Shown piece after piece: positions 10,040 through 21,890 of a DNA stretch of 64,000 nt; the stretch's first letter is position 1; each line of letters starts with the position of its first letter. A program made the position numbers and the translations under genes. The stretch is from Acanthosoma haemorrhoidale (Eukaryota > Arthropoda > Insecta > Hemiptera > Acanthosomatidae), in NCBI GenBank assembly GCA_930367205.1, contig OV884009.1, positions 94,199,189 to 94,263,188 of the forward strand. The letters are read 5' to 3'. The notes under the pieces are model-generated. The model did not search any database and was not told where the DNA came from. It was given only the letters and a program-made list of their open reading frames with translations.

Positions 10040-11480
10040 CTAAGATACAGAGCTACAGCCGTACATAGGACTGATTTCTGTGATCCTGGAACGTACAAGT
10101 GACCCCAATTTCCCACAATAACCTCCTTTCTCCTGATTTTCCCCCTCTGAGAGAGAATACTCCAGGGAGAGTAGTCAATAGGCATAGCGCATAATGAGCT
10201 TGGAACAATCTCTTTAACGTGATTACCTTGCTTCTCCCCTTATTTTTCCTCACCAAGACAACTGTATTTTAAATCTCCTGTTTTTTTAATGTAACATAAT
10301 TGTGGTAGGTGTAAAATACTTTGTTTATCGCATATCGCTTTGCAGATATCGTTTTGTATTTGTTGGTGTACAATACACCAATGTGTTATGTGTATAATGT
10401 AATTTTTGTTCTTAACAGACCAATCCCGTTCCATTCCATCTAGCCTCATTTTTCGTTTGGAAAAGGTAACGCGACACATATCTAGAATGAAATAGTGTTT
10501 GCATATATAAATAACGATTTCTGTAGACAATAGTTTGATGTGAATTCAACATTTATCAAGCAAAGAAATAACTCTTTAGTACAATTTTATTTCTAAAATA
10601 TTGGACACATGCTAGAGCAAATTTATTGGCCAACAATAAAATATTTCTCATCGTTATTACCTTTTTCAGTAAGGCTCATTTTGAGATCGTCAAATAAAGA
10701 GAATATACAAAGACAATTTGAAAGAATGTCTTTGTATCAACATGTTTAGGAACAACTGTCGTAGTGTATACAAGCATAAAAACAGAAAAGAAACTTTTCG
10801 TTCCTAAATATTTGAGCTTGAAAGCTATGCTATAGTACACATTTTTTTTTCCTCGAATTATTAAATGCCCGTTAGTTATACTATTTAATTATAAGTTAGA
10901 ATGATAGGATTAATTAATTAATAGATCAAAAGGTGACCCCCTATCCCTTTATCCTTTAATAATTTATTAAACTATATGAATAATAATAATTGTGGAATAA
11001 GTAAAAAATATGGTTATCATTTTTCGGATTTTTATTAGTTATTTGTCAAGGAAGTTTTATAGTCAACCATAATCATTATTTCTAGCTCAAGAGGTGATAA
11101 TGTAACATTTAATGGACCACGGCCATATTCAGTTATATACACTAGATAATATGATCACAACAAAAGGTATTAACTCCGTCGATTATTCCACGTTTGAATG
11201 GTTATTGCAATTTAGCTTGGACGAGCCCAAAGTGCAGTTTAATTAAGGCCCCTCCTGATAATTTCACTAACAAGCTAACTAAATTGAATGCATGGTACCT
11301 CTGATGTAATTTCAACCCGACATAGATAAGCAATTGCTTGTATTACACACGACCGGTAAATGCTAGTAGATAGCTATAATTATATTGACTAATCTAACAA
11401 TTAGTGGCAACTTGTATTGAACAATAAATTGTACATTCATTGTATAATAAATTTAACAATTTATGTTCATCTAAAAATAA
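10040..11480. other. No gene recognised
   Basis: AT-rich DNA. The open frames on the minus strand at 10530-10240 and 10256-9988 lack recognisable domains or coding-like composition. A 12-G run follows at 11484-11495. Confidence 0.45.
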
Positions 11481-11529
11481 TGCGGGGGGGGGGGGTGAAT
11501 AGGAAAAAATGAAAGAAAGCCACAGTGCC

Positions 11530-11541
11530 GGGATTCAAACC
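11530..11541 (-). promoter_or_regulatory. Pol III B-box-like motif (SINE relic?)
   Basis: On the minus strand GGTTTGAATCCC, within GTGGGTTTGAATCCCGGCAC, is close to the tRNA/SINE B box. No A box or tRNA fold could be paired with it. It borders the LINE tail at 11575. Confidence 0.3.
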
Positions 11542-11574
11542 CACAACCTTTTTATTTTATTTTTTTCATATTTT

Positions 11575-12240
11575 TTTTTTTTTTATATATACTCTTTATT
11601 GGGCTATAATTACAATCTGCCTTTTATAAGGCAATCAGTAATTGCGATAAACGCTCTCATTCATACCATATTTACAATTCATCATTCACTCACTCATTCA
11701 TACAATATTTACAGACAGCCCAGAGACCTCCCAAATCCACATGCGAAGAGAAAGCGGAGTCTTGGGAAGTCCCCCACGCCCCTCCGTCAGCCGCGTCACC
11801 GGATACTAGCCAGTGGAGGCTGACCAAGAGCGCGAGAGCCACAGAACTTCAGGACATGATTGGAGTAACTGGCCATTGCCAGGACTCCCACTGTCACGCG
11901 TTTATAGTAGGTCACGAGGCCACTGCCGTTTCAGTCTCCGAGGAGGATTATAGGGATGAGTGGCGCAGTGCAATGACTGTGCTACAGGATTAGGGTGGTT
12001 GGAAAGGCTACTGTGGAATTTCATAAACTTAGAAGGGATGAGTTCTAGAATGTAGGGTATATTAAGGTCGTTATGAAGGGTTTTGTTGCTGACATAATAA
12101 GGGGCATTTACTATTGTTCTCAGGACTTTTGATTGAAAGGATTGGATACGCTTGATGTTCGACTTTTTTGCTGTCCCCCATAGCTCTATTCCGTATGTCC
12201 AGATTGGTTTAAGTATAACTTTCAAAGCGAATAAATCTTT
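11575..12240 (-). mobile_element. 5'-truncated jockey-type LINE, best-preserved 3' end
   Basis: It starts on the plus strand after a long T run (about 11560-11583, the poly-A tail) with the complement of AATAAAG. It continues through the family 3' UTR (about 310 bases) into the C-terminal coding part, and ends abruptly near 12240. It serves as the reference for recognising the other 3' fragments in this window (5256, 9779, 20820, 24345, 33245, 34335, 41905, 48080 and 50250). Confidence 0.85.
11902..12225 (-). CDS. Jockey-type LINE ORF2 C-terminus (partial)
   Basis: A 107-residue open frame covers the region following the reverse transcriptase palm. It contains KPIWTYGIELWGTAKKSNI, then IQSFQSKVLRTIVNAPYYVS, then LHNDLNIP and a stop after RPRDLL-like residues. 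KPxWTYGIxLWG...FQxKxLRTIVNAPxYV is diagnostic of jockey-clade LINEs. The protein would normally begin with an apurinic-type endonuclease and RT; both are missing because the copy is 5'-truncated, so it cannot be functional. The apparent Met start is just an internal Met. The frame is free of stops, which indicates a fairly recent insertion. Confidence 0.85.
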   Translation of the reverse strand: MKVILKPIWTYGIELWGTAKKSNIKRIQSFQSKVLRTIVNAPYYVSNKTLHNDLNIPYILELIPSKFMKFHSSLSNHPNPVAQSLHCATHPYNPPRRLKRQWPRDLL

Positions 12241-12964
12241 CGCCTTTTACTAAAGATTTTTCATATCTAGTGAATAGATTATACATTAATTCATTGTCTA
12301 AACATGTTTAAAAGTGATCTCACCTTATGAACCCCATACCTAATGACTTAAAACTATCTTACATCTAACAACAAAATCTTTAATTGTCACGACAGTCTGT
12401 TCCTATCGATGCAGAAAGGGTGGTGGGGTCATAGTGTTAAACCCTGAGTTTGTTAAGTACTGCAACGAGTCCAAAGACTTGATGTGTCTCCAGTGGATAA
12501 ACCCAGGACCTCATAATCTCTGGTGCTCTTTTCAACTGACCCATCACTGTGAACCTTCAGCCTAGTCAATTCCTTATTCCATTATAAAACCAGAGTAAAT
12601 ACATACTAAAACCAGTAATTACTAATTAAAATTGTATTTCCTTGAAAACGGAAACTTTTTTGTCAGGATAAATAAAAATCTATAAGTTATAAATAATGTA
12701 TTCCCATCATATCACGTGCACTCACCTGGTCCCACAAAAACATCTTCAAATTGTCAGAAATTAAATGGTGCATTTATATTAAGCGATAAAAAAAACATTA
12801 TCTAAAACTGCATAAGTATAGGTAAATATACAGTTGTGTATGATTTTTTTTTCACATCCAATTTTATGATCGGAGTTCCAGCAGTCACTACCATCAATTA
12901 ATTAATAAAACTCGACATTTTATATATTCACATAAACTATAATTTATAAAAGGAACTGGTAAGT

Positions 12965-13085
12965 GGATAATAGAGATAAAGCCACTAGGTAAAGAAGAAA
13001 TAACGTACGTCATCGATAAACTGAAGAAAAACAAAGCACCAGGTCTCGATAGCATACCGCCTGAATTGTATTCGTGGCTCTGCAT
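12965..13085 (+). pseudogene. LINE reverse transcriptase N-terminal fragment
   Basis: One frame reads EEITYVIDKLKKNKAPGLDS, followed by IPPELYSWL. The string LKxxKAPGxDxIPxE(L)x is the conserved first RT block of many non-LTR retrotransposons. It lies on the plus strand and is cut off at about 13085 by unrelated sequence. Clade cannot be fixed from so short a piece; it need not belong to the jockey family nearby. Confidence 0.6.
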
Positions 13086-13197
13086 CACTTAGTTTCCTAC
13101 ATAATAGTGGGCATTCATGGATTTATGGATTTCCGCTAATGGAATGTCTACCTTAGGAATGGCTAACTATCAGTTGAAGATAAAGTTAGTTAATTTG

Positions 13198-14856
13198 TGG
13201 CTGCGATTCTGCCAGGCACTAGTGCACCAGCAGATTCCAAAGTAAATACTCCAAATATTGGAAGGTCTCTAATTTCAAACAATTATGGGCTCTAGCGTTT
13301 GTCTAAACTATACATAAACAAAAACAAACAATATAATAATGTTGTAATCAACAAAATATATGATTACAATAAATATACAATTTAACATAAATGGGTCCGG
13401 TCCGACTCGACGTCAACATTTGTACGCTCATTTACTGTAGCTATGCTAAATTTGATGTAGTTTACGAGCTGATACAATATTGTATATACAAATATAATAA
13501 AAAATTCTAACATAATACAAGGTTTTTGGCGATTTGAAGGTTATAGGGACCGCCCTCAGGATGATTGGAGTAATTAAAGCTGCCAATAAAATCGTTTTTT
13601 CGACCGTAACAAAACCCGAGTGATCCATCACTTGATTTTTTTTTCTTATTATCTCAGCCCGAGATTGAGGTATTCGACAAAATTGTAATTCACGCAGGAA
13701 ATATTGGCCGGGCAAAGACAGGCCTAAACAGCAGTTGGCAGACATAGCTTTATGCCCGAGTTGGCGAGCTGAGTGGCGCAACCCTCCAACTGACCCAGAC
13801 TGCTGTTTAAATAAAACCTCTTCTGGGAGACCTACATGTTGGATCAGGTCCAAATGAAGTCATCTTATTAGTTGAAATGCATTTTAATCAATTCTTAGTT
13901 GAGATTCCGCAATAGTGCACAATCAGGTTCTAAGAGAAGGCCATAGAACTAATTTTGGAAGGGCCCTATTTTCAAACAGTCATGGGCATTTGCATACCCA
14001 TGTTTGTCTAAATTACGTATAAATAAAAATAAACAATACAGCTATACGCAAAAAAAAACTCGAAATAACAACCCAAGTACATAATATGAAGTCTTTATAT
14101 GATCTTTATTTATTTAATTTATTAAAATGATTCCTTTGAAAGAAATAAATTGTATAAACAAGACCAAGTACATTTTATTCTCCAATAAAACTATGTTTAT
14201 TATATTTTAAGTATGTTTAATGATAAAATTTTGCCAATTTTTAAACATTCAACATAAAACTTCAACCCGACAGACATTCTAACAAAAAGGGAAGAGAACT
14301 GTTAAGCTGTATCTATTATTTAGTTACATTATGAGAGAGAGAGAGTATGAGCGAGGAGTGCCGGAAGTCTAAATATGATCGTAATCGTATAATTTATATT
14401 TATATATAATATAATAAATTAGCCACCCTTACTAAGCCAATCTAAATCAAGAGAGGTCATTACATACAACTGATAATAAGTTAATATATTTTTTTTGTCA
14501 AAAACAGATCGTACCCATGATAATAAAATGTAAGGGTGTTTATATATATTTTTTTTTATTATTAATTTTAGCTAGATCTCGATTTTACCAGGCGACTGAT
14601 GTGGACATCGCCAATTACAAATTTATGGTGCAGGTGTAAGTGTAAAAGCATTTTCGTTAAATTGTATATTTATTATAATCATTGATTTTGTTGATTACAA
14701 CATTATTATATTGTTTGTTTTTATTTATATATAATTTAGACAAACGTAAGCACGCAATAGCTTGTAATTGTTTGGAAGTAGAGCCCTTCCAATATTTGGA
14801 GTATTGTCCTCCCTTAGAATCTACTGGTGTACGATTCCCCGGCAGAATCGCAACCA
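13198..14856. mobile_element. Element with ~190-200-bp terminal inverted repeats
   Basis: The left arm (13198-13386) and right arm (14656-14856) are reverse complements of each other with scattered changes. The outer ends are TGGCTGCGATTCTGCC on the left and TGGTTGCGATTCTGCC (minus) on the right. Shared inner blocks include CTCCAAATATTGGAAGG and GTTGTAATCAACAAAATATA. A third, more diverged copy in left-arm orientation lies at about 13905-14045. The interior has no recognisable transposase; the 135-residue minus frame at 13853-13446 is unassigned. No clear target-site duplication was found. A non-autonomous DNA transposon or foldback element is the best guess. Confidence 0.6.
13446..13853 (-). 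CDS. Unassigned 135-residue open frame
   Basis: This open frame inside the long-inverted-repeat element has no domain I recognise. The N-terminal half looks protein-like (MDLIQHVGLPEEV, then GLSLPGQYFLREL), and the C-terminal half is hydrophobic and low in complexity. The opposite strand over 13715-13850 also gives a protein-like stretch (ADIALCPSWRAEWRNPPTDP), so it is unclear which strand, if either, was coding. It may be a captured fragment. Confidence 0.2.
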   Translation of the reverse strand: MDLIQHVGLPEEVLFKQQSGSVGGLRHSARQLGHKAMSANCCLGLSLPGQYFLRELQFCRIPQSRAEIIRKKNQVMDHSGFVTVEKTILLAALITPIILRAVPITFKSPKTLYYVRIFYYICIYNIVSARKLHQI

Positions 14857-15719
14857 TAAATTAAAACAGATTTTAAATAATGGTATGATTTGGTTTGGAG
14901 CTAATACAACATAATACCTAATAAATATTAGCAATCCTATAAAATATATATTTGAGTATTTTAATAACCAAAACCAATTAATAATAATTTAATTAACAGT
15001 TGCTTCGGAAATTTCAACACATGGAAATGTTGATAAAAAAAAAAAGGATATGATCATTTACTTTGCGTTTTAATTTTTTTTTAAAGAAGAACCATAAATA
15101 TTTTCTACTTAAGTTTCTATTTGTTAGTTTATACTTCGATACTTTTTCTGTTATGAAGTTTATTTAACCTGAAGTTTGTTTTTTATATCCTTCAATTTTT
15201 ATCTGAATAACATGTTTTGAGTTATTTTTCTTTTTTATAAATGGTGGTTGGCAAAGCACGTTCAGTAAAACTCAATTATTTATATTTAAAAAATAAATTC
15301 TTTTTATGCTGGTCCCAAGTTTAGCCTAAACAAAGATGTTTTCACAGACAGCCTTCTACCAGCGATAGTTTACACGATAAATTTCCCCTATATTACCGGA
15401 TTGTTATGAAAACAAGCAACACACTCTAGAAACAAACGCTTATCGAGGTGTTAGACGAAGTGTAAGCTTTGTAGGAATGGCGGGGGGGGGGGGTGGTATA
15501 AGACTACACAAAGTTTAAAATAACAGGTATCTCAGGTATTCTGTATTTATTTATTGATAGTGATAGTTATAATAAATAACTATATGTAAAAAAATGTATT
15601 TAATTGAAAAATATTTAGGAAATATTTAATAAATACATATACCAAGATCTTTATTAGAAAATTACAATTTTCTTACACATAATTCATAATTAAGTGTGAT
15701 ATAAGAATTTATTCATTCC

Positions 15720-17690
15720 GACATTTATACAGTGTATACATACAAATTATGCCCAGGAGCCCCTCCCCACTCCCAAGCCGGGATCAGATGGAAGGGGCGG
15801 AAGCAGGGAAGCTCCCTCCCCAACAGTTTCACCATCTGTCGATCAGAGGGAGAGGTAAGAGAGCCCCAGACGCTCAGGACATTGGAGATGATGGCCAGTG
15901 CCAAGACCCTATGACATACACATCTGTTTACGAATTTGGGTGACGAGGAGGATTGTATGGACTTCTATGAGGGGATGGATCTTTGTGGAATTTAGAAATT
16001 CTTGAGGCTATAAGGTCGAGGATATTGGTACATGGAGATATCTGTGAAGGGCTGTGTTTGTAATGTAAAAGGCTGCGTTGACTGCAGTTCTGAGAACGTG
16101 GTATTGGAATGTTTGGATTCGTTTGATGTTCGACAATTTGGCTGTCCCCCATAGCTATACTCCGTAAGGTTCAAACAGGTTTTAATAACTGTTTGTATAT
16201 GTGAAGTTGTTTTTCTAGGATGAGGTTAGAGTTTCGGTCAAGTACTCTGTGTGACTGTCCAAACCGCCTGTTCAATTCTCGAATTCTTCGGATCGAAGTC
16301 AACCTTTTGTCTATATGAAAAATAAAGTATCAAATAAGATTCCACATGGGATGTGGTATTGAATTAAAGGACTCTCGTCGATGAGTAAAAGTGGTTTGAA
16401 CGCATTTCCCTTCATTGACCTTGATCATTGATGTGATTGGTTTCACCACTTTTCTATCTGTGAGATGATTTAGTAGGTTGCTGGATACCTTTCACGGATC
16501 GGGATGAGACGAATGAATTGCTGAGTGGTCAGCAAAACTGCAAGGAAAGTTCTAGGACTCCGAGGACGCTGCCCTGAGCAGGAGTTCCTCAATGGATGGG
16601 ATAACATTTGGAATATTCTGAACCGTTGTGATGTTGATTGATATTGACAGATAGAATTGAAATATTAGATAAAAGTTCAGCGGTAAAGAGATTTTTAGCT
16701 TGTAAAGTAAATCTCATTGCCATACCCGGACGAAATATTGAGCTGCGTCCAAAAAGACACCCGTGCAGTACGTTTCCTCTCAAGGGCATGGGAAGGCTGA
16801 GGCCTTGTTGAACAGCGGAATGTCAGTGATGACTGGGAAGGAGGTTTTTTTGGATTCAAATAAAGAAAGGAGGCTTTCGAGGGGAGTCTTTCAAAAACTT
16901 TCGAGAGGATTGGAATTCGACTAACTAAGTGCTAAGATTGGCGCATTTCCAGGTTTCCGAAAGAGGAAAATCATGTAATATTTCCAGTGAAGAGGTTAGT
17001 GGGTGGTTCTAAAAATACAGTTAAATATGTAGCTAAAGAAAATTATTGCTTTAGCTGGGAGTCTTCAAAGGATCTGATCAGCGGTTAAAGAAGTATGTTG
17101 GTTAAGGGGTATTTGACCTGAGAGAGATTGACTGCCTTTGGAGTAAATAATAGAGGAATCGGAGAAATGATAAGATCTTCAACAATAGTTGCATGGTATG
17201 GATATCCCCGGTCAGGCACGGGAAAGGTGTTGTGCGAATGCTTCAGGTCTTTCTCCGTCTGACGCAGCCCATCACCCATGACGGGAATGGATGCGATACA
17301 TAGTGGTATTTTAGGACATTTGTCTCCAGAGAGAATTATCCTGGATGGATAAAGAGGAGAGGTATGAATTAAACGTTTGGGATTGGAAGATTGCCAAGAT
17401 TTGATTATAACAGCGGCGAAGTTTTGTTCTGGACTATCACATAGGGTCGAGACTTTGAGTATTGTTGGATTGCGAGTAAAAGAATTTACGATCTATTGCC
17501 TAGATCTTGAGTTGTTTTTCTGATAACTCTGAGGTAAATGGAATTAGTTAGAAGTTGACGAGTCCCAGTCGACTGGAGACCCCTGATGAATGAAGGAGGA
17601 TAATTTGAGGATTGGATGTGTTGAAAAAGTGAGCAGTAAAGGGCTATGATCAGACGACAGGCCACCGAGCCGAATTCCATTTAAAGAAAT
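15720..17690 (-). pseudogene. Long, decayed jockey-type LINE
   Basis: Reading the minus strand from right to left follows one LINE ORF2. First comes an endonuclease C-terminal block (GGLSSDHSP-like, about 17650-17600). Next is a linker (DGLRQTEKDLKHSHNTFPVP, about 17275-17210). RT palm remnants include a VNEGKCVQTTFTHRRES-like string near 16420-16370. Then comes the post-RT motif near 16120-16060, and finally a YNPPRHPN-like end near 15950. The DNA blocks CTGTCCCCCATAGCT and GACGAGGAGGATTGTATGG match the other copies. Many stops and frameshifts are present, and conserved residues such as the FADD box are damaged. At nearly 2 kb it is the longest copy in the window and belongs to an older or diverged subfamily. 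Confidence 0.75.
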
Positions 17691-20600
17691 AAAAACAAAC
17701 TAGTTGATTCATGGCTCAGTGACCTCAGATTTTTGTATTCTTGAATAGGTGAATTGCAATTTTTTATATACTAATAAACGAAATAGATAGTTTTTTAAAT
17801 ACTTTTGAAATAAATCAGCTTTGTATCTTTTAACGAAATTCTTTTTATTAATTTAACCGTTTTCACCAAAAATTATGGAACAAAATTTTAAATAAAATAA
17901 AAAATGTAATGAACTTCCCCGAATGGACATTAAATATTTTATTTCAATTTGTTGCTATTAAAATATATTTTTATTGGAATATCTTTGAATTAAATTTTGG
18001 GTTACATACTTTATTATAGGAACCATTCACTTGAGTAAGCTACGAAGTGACTTTTTTCACATTTAATTTGTTTATCTTGCATTCTTGCAGATAGAATAAC
18101 TCTATCACAACGTATAAAGCGTGGGTATGTTTGAACATAACTACACATTTTCAGGGATATTAGATAATTTTTACGAGTATTACGGTAGAATGAACACTAA
18201 GGAAGACACACTGAGCTTCTAGAGAAAATTCTAATAGCCTGAAACTCCTAATTTGGATAGTACATTATTTAATAATCTTATAGTTCTCCTGATTTAGTAT
18301 AAAATAATTGATTTCTGCTCAAAAAGGGTGAATGCAGTGACAAATCAGAATATGCTATTAATTAAGTTATAACTCTTCCCCGGTCCGATTAATCCATAGC
18401 CCTCCTGATGTATTCATGCTTTTTAGAATTCAAATTTCATTGTTTTTCATCGAGTAGTTAATCATTTTATGAAATCGGATTACCACTTTTATGAACAGGT
18501 TATTGGAAACTTCGGAGGTTTATACTAAACTTCATTCAAATGAGACGTTTTAGATTGCTTTTTAATTTGAAAATATTTACGATAGACAATTTACATTATT
18601 GCTGGGAATCGATTCCCACTTCATTAATATTCTGATAAACTAAAATTGAAATTAAATCATTTTAACTGGAAAATTCATTTCTTTAAAGGAGCAATTGGTT
18701 CTTACAAGAATTTATGATATTTCGTATGGCTTAGTATTGGCCTGCAAACTAGTTAATATGTTTAATAGGATATTGCACGAACATGTTTCTTTAAACGACA
18801 TTTTAAAAAGTAATAAATTTCGCGTTAGGTTTCATTACTAAACAGTATCAGGGCGTTTCCTCCCCTTTGACGCTCATTTTCTCACGCTAATGATATTTGT
18901 TATGTACCTTGTCTTATCTTTTATTTTTTTATTTCAATGTTATGCTGTTGGTTCATACAAGGCACCACATGCGCACATGGTCCTATGATTATTCATGAGC
19001 TAACAACAACAGAATCGTCTATGTTACACTTGGTTGTGGTTGTCCCTTACTGTTGGGGGTATCGAGTAGAAAAAATGTATAAATTTGAGTTGCGAGAACA
19101 GATCATATTCAAATAACACTCACTTGTAACTTACAGTTATGTAAACGGAAGGAAACTTGCTGGTGAAAATATTTTATTATTTTTAGGAGGGTTCACAACG
19201 TTTAGAATGTTAGGAACCGGTGAAATCAGTATTTCTATTCTAATTTTATACTTGAATCAAAGATTTAGTTAAAATAACAATAAAAAGTGTTATTTAGTGG
19301 CATATTATTCATGAAAATAAGTATTTGTAGAAGGCGTTATCTTAGTAAATATCTATTTTTTTTAATTAAATTCTAAACAAACCTTCAAAATAGTGAATAT
19401 ATGTAATAGCAATAATAATTTGAATTTTGTACAGGTGAATATTTCCTGATAATTTCAAGGATGTTATTATAAATTCCAAACAATAATTATTATAAAATGA
19501 ACATTTATTCGAAAAACATATCCATAATTTTTTTTTTTTTAAAGTTACGTGCCGTAAGCATATACCGTATAAATTAAAAAAATACTATAACCCAACAAAT
19601 ATTAAAGTCGTCAAGTAAGTAAAATATTATATTCAAATAAAAATGAATTTTCAATAATTAATATTTTTGATTGTCTAAAAGTTTACTACCGTGAAAGAAT
19701 ATAATAATGTCTAAAATATGGAGTGGTTTATTCATTATCGTTTCATAAGTATTGAAGAAACCCTCGTGGAGATCTCTGTCCCTCGATATGGTTTCTACAC
19801 TATCTACGTTAGTTTATTCAATTCAATTATATTTTTAAAAAATGCAAACCAATTCATAAATAATTTTTAAAAATCATCATAAAAAATGACCATACTAATT
19901 AATTAATTGATTCCAAGTCGTGTTTATTCCAAATTTAGCTATCACTAATAGATAAATCATAATAATTTAGTTAGATTTACTTCACGATGAGATAAATTTT
20001 CTTAAGTCCTCATTATATTATTGTTTCATTATTTATTCAATTAAGTGATCATGATTAATTAATTCAAGTCGTTAAATTATTTTTATTGATTTTGGTTGTG
20101 GTTGCTCCTTACTGTTGATCCTTAAGGAACAATGTCCCGTAATAAAGTGTTTTTTTTTTCATTTTTCGTTACATTGTTTTTTTTCAGTAGGCAAAGAGTA
20201 CAATTCGGTATACTGTTCGCCTTTCCTCTTCTCCGTCAATTCTTCTGTGTTTGAGGTGACAGCACCTCGTCTGTACGCATCTGTACATATTGAATGAGTG
20301 CAGTTGGACACAAGGCATAAATGAGTCCTTGAATCACAACTATTAATGTTGGATAAGGAAATTATAATTATATGTAATGTAATTACATTCAATTAGCCTA
20401 ATTCATAATGTAGCCAAACGTATACTAGTACCAACCCATATTAGAGGTGCTTTCATACAAATTACCAAAAGGCACCAAATTGTGAGTGGCCGATCGATGG
20501 CGAAATCAAGCCCTGGGCTTTTCTTTATTCTGCCTCTTTCATCATTTTTTTTATTCAGAACCAGCGTGAATAACAAGCAAGAGGGCAGGATTATTTATTC

Positions 20601-20735
20601 CTCATTATTTTGGACGCTCCTTTCTTTCTCAGTCTCCCATAATTTTATTTTTCTATTCGACCACCTACAAAAGACATACGATTTACAAAGAGCAAACAAT
20701 ATAAATGTTAAAAAGAAATTAATGAAATAAAATAT
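17691..20735. other. No gene recognised
   Basis: Three kilobases of AT-rich DNA without supportable genes. TTGGTTGTGGTTG..CCTTACTGTTG occurs twice (about 19029 and 20090), which suggests fragments of a dispersed repeat. The frame at 20482-20730 (plus) has a hydrophobic centre but no recognisable domain. Confidence 0.45.
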
Positions 20736-20741
20736 TGAAAA

Positions 20742-20812
20742 ATTCTTTATTGTAATAAAATCACAATCTCCCTTATTTGTGATGAATGTTCTCATTCATG
20801 CCATATTTTTGT
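20742..20812 (-). mobile_element. Short LINE 3' tail
   Basis: It carries TTCTTTATTGTAATAAAATC, then TGATGAATGTTCTCATTCATGCCATAT. This is a diverged 3' end of the jockey-type family directly abutting the larger copy at 20820, in the same orientation. It could be a nested insertion or a tail duplication. Confidence 0.6.
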
Positions 20813-20819
20813 TTCTAAG

Positions 20820-21669
20820 TATAAACAACTTTATTATGATGAAATTACAATCTGCCTTAATGCTTAATAGGCAATAAATAATTGAGATAAATGTTTTCAT
20901 TTATACCATATATACAATTCACCATTCGCTCGCACATTCAAACAATATTTAAAAACAGCCCAGGGGCCCCCCAAGTCCACACGGTTGTTGCCTCCCTCGA
21001 ATGCGAAAGAGGAAACGGAAGTCCCCCACGCTCCCCCACCAGCCACGCCACCGAATACAAGCGAGGCTGATGAAGAGCGCGAGAGCCACATACGCTCAGG
21101 ACATGATTGGATAAACTGGCCATAGCCAGGACTCCCACTGTTGCGCATTTATAGGAGGTCACGAGGCCACTGCTGTTTCAGTCTCCGAGGAGGATTATAG
21201 GGATGAGTGGAGCAGTACAATGACTGTACTACGGTATTAGGGTGGTTAGATAGGTTACTATGGAATTTCATGAATTTGGAAGGGATGAGTACAAGAATAT
21301 AGGGTATATTCAGATCATTATGAAGGGTTTTGTTGGTGACGTAATAGGGGACATTTACTATTGTTCTCGGGACTTTTGATTAAAAGGATTGGATGCGCTG
21401 GATGTTCGACTTTTTTTCTGTCCCCCATAGCTCTATTCCGTATGTCCAGATTGGCTTAGGTATAACTTTGTAAATAAGTAGTTTGTTTTCTATTGAGAGA
21501 TGGGATGTTCTCCGAAGTAGTCTGTACAGTTGTCCAAAGCGTCTGTTTAGTTCTTGTCTTTTTAGCCTCGTGTGTGGGTTCTTTTGTCGAGATGGAAGCC
21601 TAAATACCTTACTGTCTCAGACACGGGGAGAGGAATCGAATTGAAAAAGACTAGCGGACAGGACTCATG
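20820..21669 (-). mobile_element. 5'-truncated jockey-type LINE with RT end
   Basis: The longest fairly clean 3' fragment. It has the tail subfamily with TTAATAGGCAATAAATAATTG, a 3' UTR, then C-terminal coding sequence. On the minus strand the coding part reads from SCPLV-like residues near 21640 through VSETVRYLGFHLDKRT and LNRRFGQLYRLLRRTSHLSI to PIWTYGIELWG. It then runs to the FQSKV-RTIVN motif and on to a stop near 21150-21140. A few single-residue changes are visible (for example VPRTIVN for VLRTIVN). It ends abruptly near 21669. Confidence 0.82.
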
Positions 21670-21769
21670 CCTTATTAAATAAAATATTAAACTAACTAGT
21701 TAACTTAACCAGGAAGGTGGCGATTCTGCAAGCGAATAGGTGGATCCCTAGGCTACGCATATATGACCA

Positions 21770-21890
21770 TATGGTATGAATGTATATTATAAACGCGGCA
21801 TGAATGAAAGGGAAAATTTGTAAATAACGTATAAGTGCAATCTTTATCACAATTATCTATTGCCCTTTTAGGGTAGATTGAAAAAATTTT
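21770..21890 (+). mobile_element. Degenerate LINE 3' tail
   Basis: It carries GGTATGAATGTATATTATAA, GGCATGAATGAAAGG and ATCACAATTATCTATTGCCC, a diverged plus-strand version of the family 3' end. No tail signal is preserved. Confidence 0.5.

Noticed and set aside
12894..13088. Minus-strand 64-residue frame
   Set aside because: It lies opposite the plus-strand RT block LKKNKAPGLDSIPPEL and is an antisense shadow.
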